From CAVSDF01 sp963726715 (GTDB lineage: Bacteria > Bacteroidota > Rhodothermia > Rhodothermales > BA12), in contig CAVSDF010000010.1 in assembly GCA_963726715.1 (NCBI GenBank), positions 496,001 through 560,000 on the forward strand: DNA of 64,000 nucleotides. Reading direction: 5' to 3'. Positions 1 through 9,644 of this stretch are shown here, in pieces. The translations under genes and the position numbers were made by a program. Numbering within the stretch: position 1 is the first letter of the stretch; the number at the start of each line of letters is the position of its first letter. The notes beneath the pieces are model-generated. The model had not been told where the DNA came from, made no database searches, and worked only from the letters and a program-made list of their open reading frames with translations.

Positions 1-626
1 TGCTCGCCGACGGATCGACGGTCGTGCTCGCCACGGGCGCCGAGGTGCGCTACGCCCGCGGCGCGCCCCGCGCGGTCACGCTGAGCGGCGAGGCCACGTT
101 CGAGGTCGTCCACGACGCCGGGCGCCCGTTCACCGTCACGACGCCCAACGCGCGCGTCGAGGTGCTCGGCACGCTCTTCACCGTCTCCGCCGCCTCGAAC
201 GCCGACACGCGCGTCTCGGTGACGCGCGGCCGCGTGGCCGTCGCGGCGCGCGACGCCGACACCGGCGATGTCGTCGCCGCTGCGGCAGGCAATGCGCCGT
301 CGCGCGTCGTGCTCGGCGCCGGGCAGCAGACGCGCGTCGCCGGAACGACGGCGGCTGATGTGCGCGTCGAGGCGCCGTCGATGGGCCAGCCGCTCGCCGC
401 CGGTCCGATCCACGTCGATGGGATGCCGCTCGGCCAGCTCGTCGATACGCTCGGCCAGCGCTACGGCGTCACCATCCGCCTCCCCGACACCCTCCGCAGC
501 CGTCCGTGGACGCTCCACCTCGACGGCCTGCCGGTGCTCGACGACGCCCTCAACGCCGTCACCCTCCCCAACGGCCTCACGTGGCGCCGCGACGCCGCGG
601 GCACGGTCGTCGTCTCCGAGCGCTGA
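1..626 (+). CDS. FecR-family anti-sigma factor, C-terminal part (cut by window edge)
   Basis: The reading frame is open from the left edge (codons start at base 3, reading LADGSTVVLATG) to a TGA at 624-626, so the N-terminus lies outside the window. The visible part has the beta-rich FecR domain (LADGST, then TFEVVHDAGRPFTV and VEVLGTLFTV), followed by a C-terminal DUF4974/STN-like module that begins near IHVDGMPLGQLVDTL. FecR proteins are membrane-anchored regulators that relay an outer-membrane receptor signal to an ECF sigma factor. The gene is followed directly by a TonB receptor with an STN domain, the usual partner. The matching sigma factor would be expected just upstream, outside the window. 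The family call is firm; the substrate cannot be told. Confidence 0.88.
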   Translation, partial: LADGSTVVLATGAEVRYARGAPRAVTLSGEATFEVVHDAGRPFTVTTPNARVEVLGTLFTVSAASNADTRVSVTRGRVAVAARDADTGDVVAAAAGNAPSRVVLGAGQQTRVAGTTAADVRVEAPSMGQPLAAGPIHVDGMPLGQLVDTLGQRYGVTIRLPDTLRSRPWTLHLDGLPVLDDALNAVTLPNGLTWRRDAAGTVVVSER

Positions 627-650
627 CCGGGATCTTCCGCTGATCCAACG

Positions 651-686
651 AACCGCCTGTCAGGTCACCCGACCTGACAGGCGGTT
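651..686 (+). terminator. Perfect hairpin, CTGTCAGG palindrome family
   Basis: AACCGCCTGTCAGGTC and its exact reverse complement are separated by four bases (ACCC), giving a 16-bp stem followed by TTTG. It starts 25 bases after the fecR stop and lies before the TonB receptor, so it may end or attenuate fecR transcription. The same core recurs elsewhere in the window, so it is also a dispersed repeat. Confidence 0.7.
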
Positions 687-779
687 TGCTGTGGAGGCCG
701 CCTCACCCGTTCGGGGCATTGTTGCCGGGAGGCGAACGGGCCGGGCGCGTTCTCGTTGGAATGCGACGTTCCCCGTCCC

Positions 780-3575
780 ATGCGCCGTCCCCGACTGCTT
801 CTGTTGACGTTCGCCCTCGCCACCGCGGCGGTGGCGGTGACGCCTGCCCGGTCGCAGCCCGTTCGACCGCAGACGGGGCGCCCGCAAACTGGCCAGTCGC
901 AAACCGGCCAGACGCAGCAGACTGCGGCCGAGATGCTCGACGTGACCGGTCTGCCGCTCGCCACGGCGCTCGGGCGCGCCGCGAACCACGTCGGCGTCGG
1001 CCTCTCGTACAACGCGGCCCTGCTGCCCACGCGCGCTGCCGCCTGCCGCACCGCCGCCGCCGATGCCGCGACGGTCTTCGCCTGCGTACTCGGCGGCACC
1101 GGCCTGCGCGCGGTCGCCCTCACGCCGCGCCTCTACACGCTCACCGCCGCCCCGGCGCCGCGCCCCTTCGGCACCCTTCGCGGCCTCGTACGCGACGGCG
1201 CGACGGGCCTGCCGGTCGCCGAGGCGAGCGTTTACATCGACGACGGCGCGGGCGGCGGGCGTGGCACCTCGACGAGCGAGCGCGGGACGTTCGTGGCGAG
1301 CGGACTGCGCGCCGGGGCCGTCCGCGTGCGCGTCTCGTTCGTCGGCTACGACGCGGCGAGCGTCACGGTGGAGATCGACAGCGGGCGCGTCGCCGACATC
1401 GGCGTCACGCTGACCTCGCGGCCCATCGTCGTGCTTCCGGTCGTCGTGGATGGCATCCAGAACCGCCGCCTCTCGGAAACCGCGAGCATGCGCGGCGCGG
1501 GCGGCGAAGCGGGCGACGATGTCGCGGGGCGATTGACAGCGGTGACGGGCGTCCACCCCGGCAACATTGTCGCCGATGTCCACCTGCAAGGCGGCGACGC
1601 GGGCGAGCACCTGTTTCGTCTCGACGGCGCGCCTGTCTTCACGCCGCCCATCGTCGGCGGCCTCGTCGGGGCGTTCAGCCCGTTCGCCATCGGGCGATTG
1701 ATGGTCCAGAAGGCGGGCTTCGGCGCGAACGCCGGCTCATCGACCGTCGGCGTCGTTGAGGCCTCGCACACCCTCCCCGTCGAGGAGGGCGCGCAGTTGA
1801 CGGTGCAGGCCGACGTGCTCGCGCTCCACGCCCGGCTCGCGCTCGGCGGTCAGGATGCATCGGGTGGACGGGTGCGGGCGATGGCGGCGTTTCGCGGCGG
1901 GCTCGGCGCCGTCCTGCCGCCGCCCGGCCTCGCCACGCAGCTGCGCGACTGGAACCGCACCGACCCCTTCCTCGCCGCCGTCACCGCCGATGCGCCCGTC
2001 GGCAGCGGCGGCGATCCGGTGGCGCCGTACCTGCGGCCGCTCATCGGCGGCGAAGACCCGCTCTGGCGCTTCACCGACGCCCACGTCGCCGCCGAACTCG
2101 TCCGCCCCGACGGTGTCCGCTACGGCGCGTCGAGCTACGTCGGCGGCCGCCGCCTCGACGCCGCGCCGCCGCTCGTCAGCGACGATCCGATCCGCCTGCG
2201 CGACCGCTACACGTGGAGGACGGCGATGGTGCAGGGCCGCCGCACCGCCTTCCTCGGGCCGCGCGCGCTCCTCGACGTGCAGGCCTACTACAGCCAGTAC
2301 CGCCTGCGCCACACCTTCTCGCTCCCCGACTCACTCCGCGGCGTCCGCCCCGATGTGCCCGACGACGACGGCAACACGTTCGAGGAGAGCGCCGTCCGCG
2401 TCGCCCTCCTCGCCACGCCGTCGCCGCGCCTCCGCATCGACGCCGCCGTCGCGCCCGCGTTCGTCTCGACGCGCCTCTCCATCCTCAACGCCCGCCGCCA
2501 GCCGCTGCGCCACACGTCGGTGCGCATCCGCCTGCCCGCCTTCGCCAGCGCCCGCCTGCGCATCGGGCAGGCCGTCGAGGCGGAGGCCGGGCTGCGGCTG
2601 ACCGCGTTCGCCGACGCGCCGACGGTGTTCGCCGAGCCGCGCGGGTCGCTGCGCATCGACCTCGCGCGGACCCCCATCGGGGCCGTCTCGGCGCGCGTCG
2701 GGGCGGGCCTGTACCGGCAGTTCGTGCAGCAGCTCGCCGTCTCGTCGATCAGCCCGTCGTCGCTCGTCTCGTCGACGCGGGTGTGGATGGGCGTCGATGC
2801 CTCGATACGGCCACCGCTCGCCACGCACCTGACCGCCGAGGTGTCGGTCCGGCCCGGCGCAGGTCTCGACATTCGCAGCGAGGCGTACTTCAAGCGCCAG
2901 TTCCGCCTCCACCAGGTCGACTACGCCGCCGATGTGCCGCTCGGCACAGGCCTCATCGACCAGAACCAGATGCTGCTCACCGCGCGTGGCTACGCGAGTG
3001 GCATCGTCGGGAGTGCGGAGCAGGCGTTCGGGCAGGCGTCGTGGCGGCTGCGCTACGAGTACAGCCTCGTCGAGCGGCAGTCGTCGCTCTTCGGCAGCAA
3101 CTTCTACCCGGTCCCGTGGAACGAGCCCCACCGCGTCGAGGCCCTCGTCACCGCGCGACCGGCGTCGGGGTGGAGCGCACTCGCCCGCTTCACCGGCGTC
3201 TGGGGCCGCTCGTGGGGATTTCGCCGCGCCTACTACGACTACGTCGGCGCCTACACGGCGCTCGTCCGCCCAACCTCGCCCGCGCTCCTCGACTTCGTCG
3301 AACGCACCGTGCAGGCCTACGACCTCCGCAACCCGGTCGCGCAGAAACTGCCGATGTGGGGGCAGGTGGATGTCGGCGCAGCCTACACGGCGCGCGTCTC
3401 GGGCACACGGGTGTCGGCGCGGCTCGACCTCCTCAACGTCACCAACCGGCGCAACGTGCAGGAATACCGCCTCGTCGGCGATCCGGTCTACTACGAACAG
3501 GTCGGCATCCTGCGCCGCGGCACCCGCTACGGCCTCCCGATTACCGCGGTGATGGCACTTCAGGCGACGTGGTAG
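780..3575 (+). CDS. TonB-dependent outer-membrane receptor with STN domain
   Basis: I chose ATG 780 because it gives a clean signal peptide (MRRPRLLLLTFALATAAVAV). An in-frame TTG at 756 would add eight residues. In order, the protein has a signal peptide (1-26), an STN domain (about 40-115, EMLDVTGLPLATALGRAA) that in this family contacts FecR, a carboxypeptidase-regulatory-like beta domain (about 128-205, GTLRGLVRDGATGLPVAEAS), a plug domain (about 225-320, VHLQGGDAGEHLFRLDGAPV), and a beta barrel ending in MALQATW, the aromatic end typical of barrels. About 931 residues. It imports a siderophore or glycan across the outer membrane using TonB energy. The fecR gene just upstream implies that the receptor also signals. 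Its last 35 bases overlap the 3' end of lspA on the other strand. Confidence 0.9.
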   Translation: MRRPRLLLLTFALATAAVAVTPARSQPVRPQTGRPQTGQSQTGQTQQTAAEMLDVTGLPLATALGRAANHVGVGLSYNAALLPTRAAACRTAAADAATVFACVLGGTGLRAVALTPRLYTLTAAPAPRPFGTLRGLVRDGATGLPVAEASVYIDDGAGGGRGTSTSERGTFVASGLRAGAVRVRVSFVGYDAASVTVEIDSGRVADIGVTLTSRPIVVLPVVVDGIQNRRLSETASMRGAGGEAGDDVAGRLTAVTGVHPGNIVADVHLQGGDAGEHLFRLDGAPVFTPPIVGGLVGAFSPFAIGRLMVQKAGFGANAGSSTVGVVEASHTLPVEEGAQLTVQADVLALHARLALGGQDASGGRVRAMAAFRGGLGAVLPPPGLATQLRDWNRTDPFLAAVTADAPVGSGGDPVAPYLRPLIGGEDPLWRFTDAHVAAELVRPDGVRYGASSYVGGRRLDAAPPLVSDDPIRLRDRYTWRTAMVQGRRTAFLGPRALLDVQAYYSQYRLRHTFSLPDSLRGVRPDVPDDDGNTFEESAVRVALLATPSPRLRIDAAVAPAFVSTRLSILNARRQPLRHTSVRIRLPAFASARLRIGQAVEAEAGLRLTAFADAPTVFAEPRGSLRIDLARTPIGAVSARVGAGLYRQFVQQLAVSSISPSSLVSSTRVWMGVDASIRPPLATHLTAEVSVRPGAGLDIRSEAYFKRQFRLHQVDYAADVPLGTGLIDQNQMLLTARGYASGIVGSAEQAFGQASWRLRYEYSLVERQSSLFGSNFYPVPWNEPHRVEALVTARPASGWSALARFTGVWGRSWGFRRAYYDYVGAYTALVRPTSPALLDFVERTVQAYDLRNPVAQKLPMWGQVDVGAAYTARVSGTRVSARLDLLNVTNRRNVQEYRLVGDPVYYEQVGILRRGTRYGLPITAVMALQATW

Positions 3576-4197
3576 GCGGCGCCACGACCACCACCGCGGC
3601 ATCGTCGGAGGGCTGCGTCACGCCATCTACCTTTCCATCGGCATCGACGACGGCGACAGGTGCGAGCGCGGGTGCGAGGGAGCGGTGGAAGCGGGCCTGG
3701 AAGACCATGAATCCGACGACGCCCGCGACGATCGACATGTCCGCGACGTTCCAGATCGGGAAGAGCGACACGTAGCTCCTGCCGAGCAGCGGCAGATCGG
3801 CCCAGTCATTGTACAGATCGACGTGAATGAAGTCGACGACATGCCCCTGAAACCAGCCCATCCCGTCGTAGAGAACGCCGTAGGCGACGCGGTCGATGAT
3901 GTTGCCGAGGGCGCCGCCGAGGATGAGCGCGAGGCTGAGACGGAACGGACCGTAGGCGTGGCGCACGTTCCACAGGTAGACGCAGATGAGCAGCGTCGCG
4001 GCTGTCGCGAGCAGCGTTACCATCCACGGCGGCCCGAACGAGAGGCCGAAGGCCATGCCGGGATTGCGGGTGTACGTCAGTTTGAGCCAATCGCCAATGA
4101 GCGGGATCGACTCGTAACGCACCATGTTCATCACGACGAGCCACTTCGTGAACTGGTCGATGATCAGCACGCACAGGCTCAGCCAGAGGACACGCAT
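3541..4197 (-). CDS. lspA: Lipoprotein signal peptidase (signal peptidase II)
   Basis: A 218-residue inner-membrane aspartic protease that removes the signal peptide from prolipoproteins. Both catalytic motifs are present: NIIDR (Asp102) and NVADMSI (Asp153). Four hydrophobic segments fit the family. The loop between about 105 and 147 is longer than in E. coli, as I recall for Bacteroidota versions, and there is a hydrophilic tail after 170. It is the last gene of the minus-strand run ileS - traR/dksA - lspA, an order common in Bacteroidota. Its end overlaps the convergent TonB receptor by 35 bases, leaving no room for a separate terminator. Several lipoproteins elsewhere in the window are its likely substrates. 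Confidence 0.95.
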   Translation of the reverse strand: MRVLWLSLCVLIIDQFTKWLVVMNMVRYESIPLIGDWLKLTYTRNPGMAFGLSFGPPWMVTLLATAATLLICVYLWNVRHAYGPFRLSLALILGGALGNIIDRVAYGVLYDGMGWFQGHVVDFIHVDLYNDWADLPLLGRSYVSLFPIWNVADMSIVAGVVGFMVFQARFHRSLAPALAPVAVVDADGKVDGVTQPSDDAAVVVVAPPTTSPEVPSPR

Positions 4198-4252
4198 CGG
4201 GAGGGGAGGATGGAAACGGGCACGACAGCCACGGAGGCGGGTGAACAGACGC

Positions 4253-4669
4253 TCAGCCCTTCTGCTTCGACTTGACCTCGATCGACGTCTCGGTGTGCGG
4301 GACGGCCATCAGGCGCGCGCGCTCGATCGGCTTTCCAGACACCTTGCAGACGCCGTAGGTTTTGTTGCGCACGCGTTCGAGGGCGCGGTCGAGGTAGACG
4401 ACGTACTTCTGCTGGCGAGCGAGCATGAGGTAGAGCTTCTCGCGCTCCATCGCGTCGGTCCCGGCGTCGGCCATGTGGAACGAGTAGGCGGTGTCGTTCT
4501 CAGCCTGCTCGCGGGCGTCTTCGAGCTGGTGCTTCATCGACCCGATGTCCTCGATGGCGACGCGGCGCTTGTCGAGGATCAGCGCGCGAAACATCGCCAG
4601 GTCGTCGTCGGAGTAGGGAGAAACACGGGCGGCGGCGGGAGCCGGCGCGTCCGGCGTGCGGTCGTCCAT
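4253..4669 (-). CDS. TraR/DksA-family protein with reduced zinc finger
   Basis: 138 residues. A coiled helical part (about 25-105) is followed by the TraR/DksA C-terminal module YGVCKVSGKPIERARLMAVP. Only one cysteine of the usual four-cysteine zinc site is visible (in YGVC), with Ser and Ala/Pro at the other positions. As I recall, Bacteroidota homologues beside lspA show the same loss. DksA-type proteins bind in the RNA polymerase secondary channel and tune transcription with ppGpp. Whether this one does is not shown. It sits 17 bases after ileS and 55 bases before lspA on the same strand, so the three are probably co-transcribed. Confidence 0.85.
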   Translation of the reverse strand: MDDRTPDAPAPAAARVSPYSDDDLAMFRALILDKRRVAIEDIGSMKHQLEDAREQAENDTAYSFHMADAGTDAMEREKLYLMLARQQKYVVYLDRALERVRNKTYGVCKVSGKPIERARLMAVPHTETSIEVKSKQKG

Positions 4670-4686
4670 CGGATGGGGAAACAGAA

Positions 4687-7600
4687 TCAGGCGCGGCGCA
4701 GCGTGAGGCGGAGCGCGTGCCCGTCGATGTCAAAGGTGTCGGTGAGGAGGGCCTCGCCTGCGTCAGGCGAGGCGTCCACGTCGGCTGGGATAGCGGACGT
4801 GGAAGCCCGGCGCAACGAGAGGGCGAGAGTCTCGTTCCGAACGTAGTCACCGTGCAGGTCGAGGGCGGCGGCGAGGGCGTCACCTGCCTCGAACGCGATG
4901 TCGATGCGGTCGGACACGTCGAGGCCGCCGCGCTTGCGGAGCTGCTGCACGCGGTTGACGACCTCCCGCGCGAGGCCCTCGGCGATGAGATCGGGCGTGC
5001 GGTTCGTGTCGAGCGCGAGGGTCACGCCGCCGTCGCTCGCCACGTGCCAGCCGGGCACGCCCTCGGTCACGACCGTCACGTCGTCGGGCGTGAGCGCGAG
5101 CGGGCCGTCGTCGAGCACGAGGGTGACCGCGCCGGTCGCGGCGAGCGCGTCCATCTCGGCCTCCGTCATCGCGGCGATGGCGGCGCCCGCGGCCTTCATG
5201 CGCGAGCCGACCTTCTTGCCGAGCACGCGGAAGTTGGCGCTCGCGCGGCGCGTCGCGAACCCGGCGGCGCCGGTGGCAATTTCGAGCGCGCGGACGTTCA
5301 CCTCGTCCATCACCACGTCCTCGACGGCGCGCAGATCGTCCGCGCTGACGCCGGACGGCAGCACCACGATGGCCCGCGCGAGCGGCTGCCGGACGCCGAT
5401 GCTCGACGCGGCGCGCAGGCTCAGAACGCAGCGTCACGACGGTCCGCGCGAGCGCCATCCGGGCCGCGAGGGCGTCGTCGATCTCCGCCGTGCGCACGTC
5501 GGGCCACGCGGCGAGGTGGACCGAGTCCGCCGTCTCCGGCCCCGGTGAGGGCGCGGTAGAGCACGTCGGGGAAGGAGGGCGCGATGGGCGACATCACGAC
5601 GGCGAGGTCGCGCAGGCAGGCGTAGAGCGTCGCGTAGGCGGCGTTCTGGTCGCTGGCATCCTCCGACTTCCAGAAGCGGCGGCGGCTGCGGCGCAGGTAC
5701 CAGTTCGAGAGGTCACTGGCGAAGGCCTCGACGGCGCGGGCGGCGCGCGTCGGGTTGTAGTCGTCGAAGCTCTGCGTGGCGGCCTCGACGGTGCGGGCGA
5801 GGCGGTGGAGGATCCAGCGGTCGAGGTCGGGGCGCTCGCTCGGCGGCGGCGCGGCGGCGATGTCGGGGCGGTCGAGGTTCGCGTAGGTGGCGAAGAAGCC
5901 GTAGACGTTGGCGAGCGTCGAGAAGACCTTTGAGCGCGTCTCGGCGAGGGCGGACTCGGAGAACTTCAGGTTCTCCCACGGCGGCGCGTTCGACATCATC
6001 GTACCAGCGCACGACGTCGAGCGCCGTGGCGCGTCATCACGCCGAACGGATCGACTGTGTTGCCCTTCGACTTGGACATCTTCTCGCCCGCCTCGTCGAG
6101 CACGAGCCCGTTGACGACGACGTTGCGGTAGGCGACCGAGTCCTCGACGAGCGTGGCGATGGCGTGGAGCGTGTAGAACCACCCGCGCGTCTGGTCGACG
6201 CCCTCGGCGATGAAGTCCGCCGGGAAGTTCTGCCGGAAGACCTCGCCGTTCTGCTCCGACCCGTCGTCGTGCTTGAGGTAGTGCCACTGCGCGAACGGCA
6301 TCGCGCCGCTGTCGAACCACACGTCGATGAGGTCCGGCACGCGCCGCATCGTGCCGCCATGTGCCCGGGGCGGGCCACGTGAGCGCGTCGACGTACGGGC
6401 GGTGCAGGTCGAGTTCGCCGGTGTCGGGGTTGATCGGCCCCGTCCGGGATCGCGCCGCCGAGCTTTGGCGTGCAGTTCGGCGATCGAGCCGATGCACTCG
6501 GTGTACGTCCGGGTCGGTGTCGCTCACCCAGATCGGGAGCGGCGTGCCCCAGAAGCGGCGCCGCGAGAGCGCCCAGTCGACGCCGCCCTTGAGCCACTCG
6601 CCGAAGCGCCCGCGCCCGACGCCCTCGGGCTGCCAGCGGATGGTGTCGTTGAGGCCGACGAGGCGGTCGGTGAAGGCGCTCGTGCGCACGAACCACGACT
6701 CGACCGGGTACTGCATGAGCGGCGTGCCCTTGCGCCAGTCGTGCGGGTAGTTGTGCAGGTACGAGTCCTCGCGGTACAGCAGCCCGCGCGCCTTCAGGTC
6801 GCGGATGACGACGCGGTCGGCGGCCTTGAAGTCGATCCCCTCGACCTTGCGCATCGCCGAAGTCGCGGTCGAACGTGCCGTCCGGCGCGGACCGGGTTGA
6901 AGAGCGGCATCCCCGCGCCCGACGCACGACGGCCGTGTAGTCGTCCATGCCGAACGCCGGCGCCTCGTGCGCGACGCCCGTGCCGTCGGTGTCGGTCACG
7001 AAGTCGGCGTGGATGACCGACCACGCGGCATCGGCGCCGGCCTCATCGCGGAAGACCTCGAACGGCGGGTCGTAGCGCCGCCCGACGAGCGCCTCGCCCG
7101 GCATCGTCTCCACGACGACCGCGCCCTCGTCGCGCAGCGCGGCGATGCGCTTCTCGGCGACGATCACGTGCGTCCGTCGGAGAGGCGCACGCGGGCGTAG
7201 GTCAGGCGGCGGTTGACGGCGATGGCGGTGTTGGACGGGAGCGTCCACGGCGTCGTCGTCCACGCGAGGAGCGACGTGTCGGGGTCGTCGACGAGCGGGA
7301 AGCGGACGTACACGCTCGCGTCCTGCACTTCCTTGTAGCCCTGCGCGACCTCGTGCGACGAGAGCACGGTGCCGGAGCCGGGGCTGTACCACTGGATCTT
7401 GTGGCCCTTGTAGAGCACCGGCTCGCCCCCTGCCCCGTCGGCGGTGACGGGCGTGCGGGCGTCGTAGAGGCGCTTGAGCAGGTTCCAGACCGACTCGATG
7501 TAGCGCGCTCTGGAAGGTCACGTACGGGTCGCCGAGGTCGACCCAGTAGCCCATCCGGGTCGCGTCAGCTCGTTCCAGAGGTCCGTGTACTCGGCACCGA

Positions 7601-8022
7601 GCTCGCGCGGCAGGCGGCGTTGTACGCGGCGATGCCGTAGGCCTCGATGTCGTCGCGCGAGTTGAGGCCGAGCGCCTTCTCGACCTCGATCTCGACCGGC
7701 AGGCCGTGCGTGTCCCAGCCCGCCTTGCGCGTGCACGCGGAAGCCGCGGAGCGTCTTGTAGCGGCAGAAGGCGTCCTTGACCGTGCGCGCCATGACGTGG
7801 TGGATGCCGGGGCGTCCGTTGGCCGTCGGCGGGCCTTCGTAGAACGTGAAGCCCGGCGCCCCATCGCGCTCGTCGACGCTGCGCTCGAACGTCCGCTCGG
7901 CTTTCCACCGCGCGAGCGTGCGACGTGTCGAGGGCGGGCAGGTCGAGCCGTCCGCCGGTGGCGGCGGACAGGTCGGGGAAGCGCGGCGCGGCGGCAGCGG
8001 CAGAGTCAGGAGCAGAGGCCAT
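4687..8022 (-). CDS. ileS: Isoleucyl-tRNA synthetase, broken by a dozen or more frameshifts
   Basis: The pieces of a class I isoleucyl-tRNA synthetase follow one another in the right order but in changing frames. The N-terminus is MASAPDSAAAAAPRFPDL from ATG 8022. The ATP-binding HIGH-type motif (PTANGRPGIHH) is near 7800, then GWDTHGLPVE near 7710, MGYWVDLGDPYVTF near 7535, the editing-domain segment LAWTTTPWTLPSNTA near 7245, WALSRRRFWGTPLPIW near 6555, FDSGAMPFAQWHY near 6300, KMSKSKGN near 6070 and the anticodon-binding part to 4687. I place frame changes near 7915, 7738, 7608, 7560, 7508, 7170, 6925, 6890, 6855, 6495, 6360, 6030, 6000, 5540 and 5425. Every conserved block survives. With an essential enzyme that argues for sequencing error over a true pseudogene, unless a second ileS exists elsewhere. 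Confidence 0.88.
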
Positions 8023-8248
8023 CGGCGGGGCGGAAACGACGACGGCACGCCGCGCCCGAAGGCGACGTGCCGCAGGCGGGCGAATCGGTGCGGAAATCTA
8101 CGCCGGAGCGCGTGAAGGGGCCGGGAAGGCGCGCGGGCAAACGCTGCTGGCGGCGCCGTGTCCGGTAGGGGCACGAACCATCATGCCCAACCGACACAGA
8201 CACCCGGACGGGCTCGACCGCCACCCGTCCGCATCCGCAGCCAGCGCT

Positions 8249-8261
8249 ACCCTGTCAGGGT
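8249..8261. repeat. Short CTGTCAGG-family palindrome
   Basis: ACCCTGTCAGGGT is a perfect 13-base palindrome around a central T. It shares the CTGTCAGG core of the dispersed palindrome family but lacks the second arm seen in longer copies. Confidence 0.5.
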
Positions 8262-8290
8262 CCCCTCCGTAGTCAATCCCTCATCCCCTC

Positions 8291-8333
8291 AAACGAGCGT
8301 GGGAGCGCGCCCGAATCCGAGCACGCTCCCACG
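8291..8333 (-). terminator. Rho-independent terminator after the rpsF-rpsR-rplI operon
   Basis: CGTGGGAGCG (8298-8307) pairs perfectly with CGCTCCCACG (8324-8333). On the minus strand the stem is followed by TCGTTT. It lies 18 bases past the rplI stop. Confidence 0.7.
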
Positions 8334-8351
8334 GTTGCCATTCGGCAACGA

Positions 8352-8804
8352 TCAGACCTGCACGTCGGGGACGACCTCGAAGGAGAACGTCGCCGTCACG
8401 TCCGAGTGGAGGCGGGCCGTAGCGGTGTACGTGCCCTGCGTGCGGACTTCCGCATCGATGGCGATGCGGCGGCGCTCGAGCTGGAAGCCCTGCTGGGCCA
8501 GCAGGTCGGCGAGCTGCGTCGTGGTGACGGTGCCGAAGAGGCGTCCGTCCTCGTTCATGCGCGCAGGCACGACGAGGGTGACGGCGGAGAGCTGGGCGCC
8601 GAGGGCGCGCGCTTCGTCGGCCTTGGCGGCGATCTTGCGCGACTGCTGGCGGCGCTCTTCCTCGTACGACTTCACCGCGGTCGGCGTTGCCTGGCGGGCC
8701 ATGCCGCGCGGGATGAGGAAGTTGCGCCCGTAGCCGTTCTTGACAGGCACGATCTGCCCCTCGCTACCGAGGTTGTCGACGTCCTGGGTCAGGATGACGT
8801 TCAT
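8352..8804 (-). CDS. rplI: 50S ribosomal protein L9
   Basis: 150 residues, the usual L9 length. The start is the ATG at 8804 (MNVILTQDVDNLGSEGQIV), which matches the conserved L9 N-terminus. The longer upstream frame runs into rpsR and is not real. The N-terminal rRNA-binding domain (KNGYGRNFLIPRGMA, about 23-37), the long connecting helix (about 45-75) and the C-terminal domain are all present. It is the last gene of rpsF-rpsR-rplI and lies 13 bases after rpsR. No Shine-Dalgarno sequence is visible before the ATG. Confidence 0.97.
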   Translation of the reverse strand: MNVILTQDVDNLGSEGQIVPVKNGYGRNFLIPRGMARQATPTAVKSYEEERRQQSRKIAAKADEARALGAQLSAVTLVVPARMNEDGRLFGTVTTTQLADLLAQQGFQLERRRIAIDAEVRTQGTYTATARLHSDVTATFSFEVVPDVQV

Positions 8805-8817
8805 CGTCGTTGGGGGT

Positions 8818-9042
8818 TTAGCGCACCATGTCTGCCGCGAAGGGCAGAAGGGCGAGGTGACGGGCGCGCTTGACGGCGCGCGTGAGCTGGCGCTGGAACT
8901 TGGCCGTGGTACCGGCCACGCGCCGCGGCATGAGCATGCCCTGTTCGTTGAGGTACCGCTTGAGCAGGTCGACATCCTTGTAGTCGACATACTCCACGTT
9001 CCGCACGTCCGGCATCTCCTGGGGAGTCTGGTTGTCCGCCAT
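8818..9042 (-). CDS. rpsR: 30S ribosomal protein S18
   Basis: 74 residues. The core VDYKDVDLLKRYLNEQGMLM is followed by PRRVAGTTAKFQRQLTRAVK and a basic tail, the standard S18 signature. It binds S6 on the platform of the small subunit. It sits between rpsF (34 bases upstream) and rplI. The cysteine-free sequence implies no zinc site. Confidence 0.97.
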   Translation of the reverse strand: MADNQTPQEMPDVRNVEYVDYKDVDLLKRYLNEQGMLMPRRVAGTTAKFQRQLTRAVKRARHLALLPFAADMVR

Positions 9043-9076
9043 GGGGGTCAGAGAAATGGAAAGAGGTGGAGGAGGG

Positions 9077-9460
9077 TCAGTCGTCGCGCCCGGCGGGCAG
9101 ATCCGAGTCGCCGCGGACGGTCGTCGCGCCTTCGCGGTTCTGCGCGAAGTGCCGGAGCATCTTGGCGTCGAGGCGGAGCGTGAGGTAGCGCATCACGTCG
9201 TCTTCGATCTCAAGGGCGCGCTCGAGGCGACCGATGATGCGGCCCGGGGCCTCGAAGAAGAGGTTGAAGTAGAAGCCGTTGCGCTTCTTGCCGATCGGGT
9301 AGGCGAGGCGGCGGCTGCCCCAGAACTCGTTCTGAAGCATCTTCCCCCCGTTCTCCTCGATGTACTTGGTGTAGCGGTCGGCCAGCTGCTTGGCGGCGTC
9401 CTCGCTGAGCACGGCATTGACGATATACGTCAGCTCGTACGTATTGGACGTGTCGGGCAT
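9077..9460 (-). CDS. rpsF: 30S ribosomal protein S6
   Basis: 127 residues from ATG 9460 (MPDTSNTYELTYIVNAVLSE). The conserved S6 strands and helices (YELTYIV, GSRRLAYPIGKKRNGFYFNL, LERALEIEDDVMRYLTLRL) are present. An upstream in-frame extension has no S6 similarity and is rejected. It is the first gene of rpsF-rpsR-rplI. The ssb or priB gene often found between rpsF and rpsR is absent here. Confidence 0.97.
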   Translation of the reverse strand: MPDTSNTYELTYIVNAVLSEDAAKQLADRYTKYIEENGGKMLQNEFWGSRRLAYPIGKKRNGFYFNLFFEAPGRIIGRLERALEIEDDVMRYLTLRLDAKMLRHFAQNREGATTVRGDSDLPAGRDD

Positions 9461-9534
9461 CGTTCCCTGTGGATGGATGGTGATCGGCCCGCGCGGTCGA
9501 CCGAGAGCCGGTCGCGCGCGAGCAGGGAGAGCCT

Positions 9535-9542
9535 CCAAGGTA
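9535..9542 (-). promoter_or_regulatory. Possible -7 element for rpsF
   Basis: TACCTTGG on the minus strand, 75 bases before the rpsF ATG, resembles the Bacteroidota promoter element TAnnTTTG. No clear upstream TTG element was found. Confidence 0.35.
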
Positions 9543-9615
9543 CCACGCGCGCCCTCTGCGGCCCGGCGAAACTCACGCGAAGGTGCGCGCGTCGAGTGCC
9601 GTGAAGAGAATGCCG

Positions 9616-9644
9616 CACCTGCCGGGTGCCCCGACCTGACAGGT
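9616..9644. repeat. Degenerate CTGTCAGG-family palindrome
   Basis: CACCTGCCGGGT and ACCTGACAGGTG face each other across five bases with two mismatched pairs. It sits between the divergent rpsF and RuvC-like genes, so here it is not a 3'-end structure. Confidence 0.5.

Larger units (their letters stand above)
8023..8351. other. Intergenic region between ileS start and rplI end
   Basis: 329 bases without a convincing gene. It holds the likely rplI terminator (8291-8333) and a short ACCCTG-T-CAGGGT palindrome (8249-8261). The ileS promoter must lie here, but no clear TAnnTTTG element was found. I looked for a T-box-like leader and saw none. Confidence 0.6.

Noticed and set aside
8023..8351. A T-box leader before ileS
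   Set aside because: No T-box consensus or specifier stem is visible, and T-boxes are not typical of this group.
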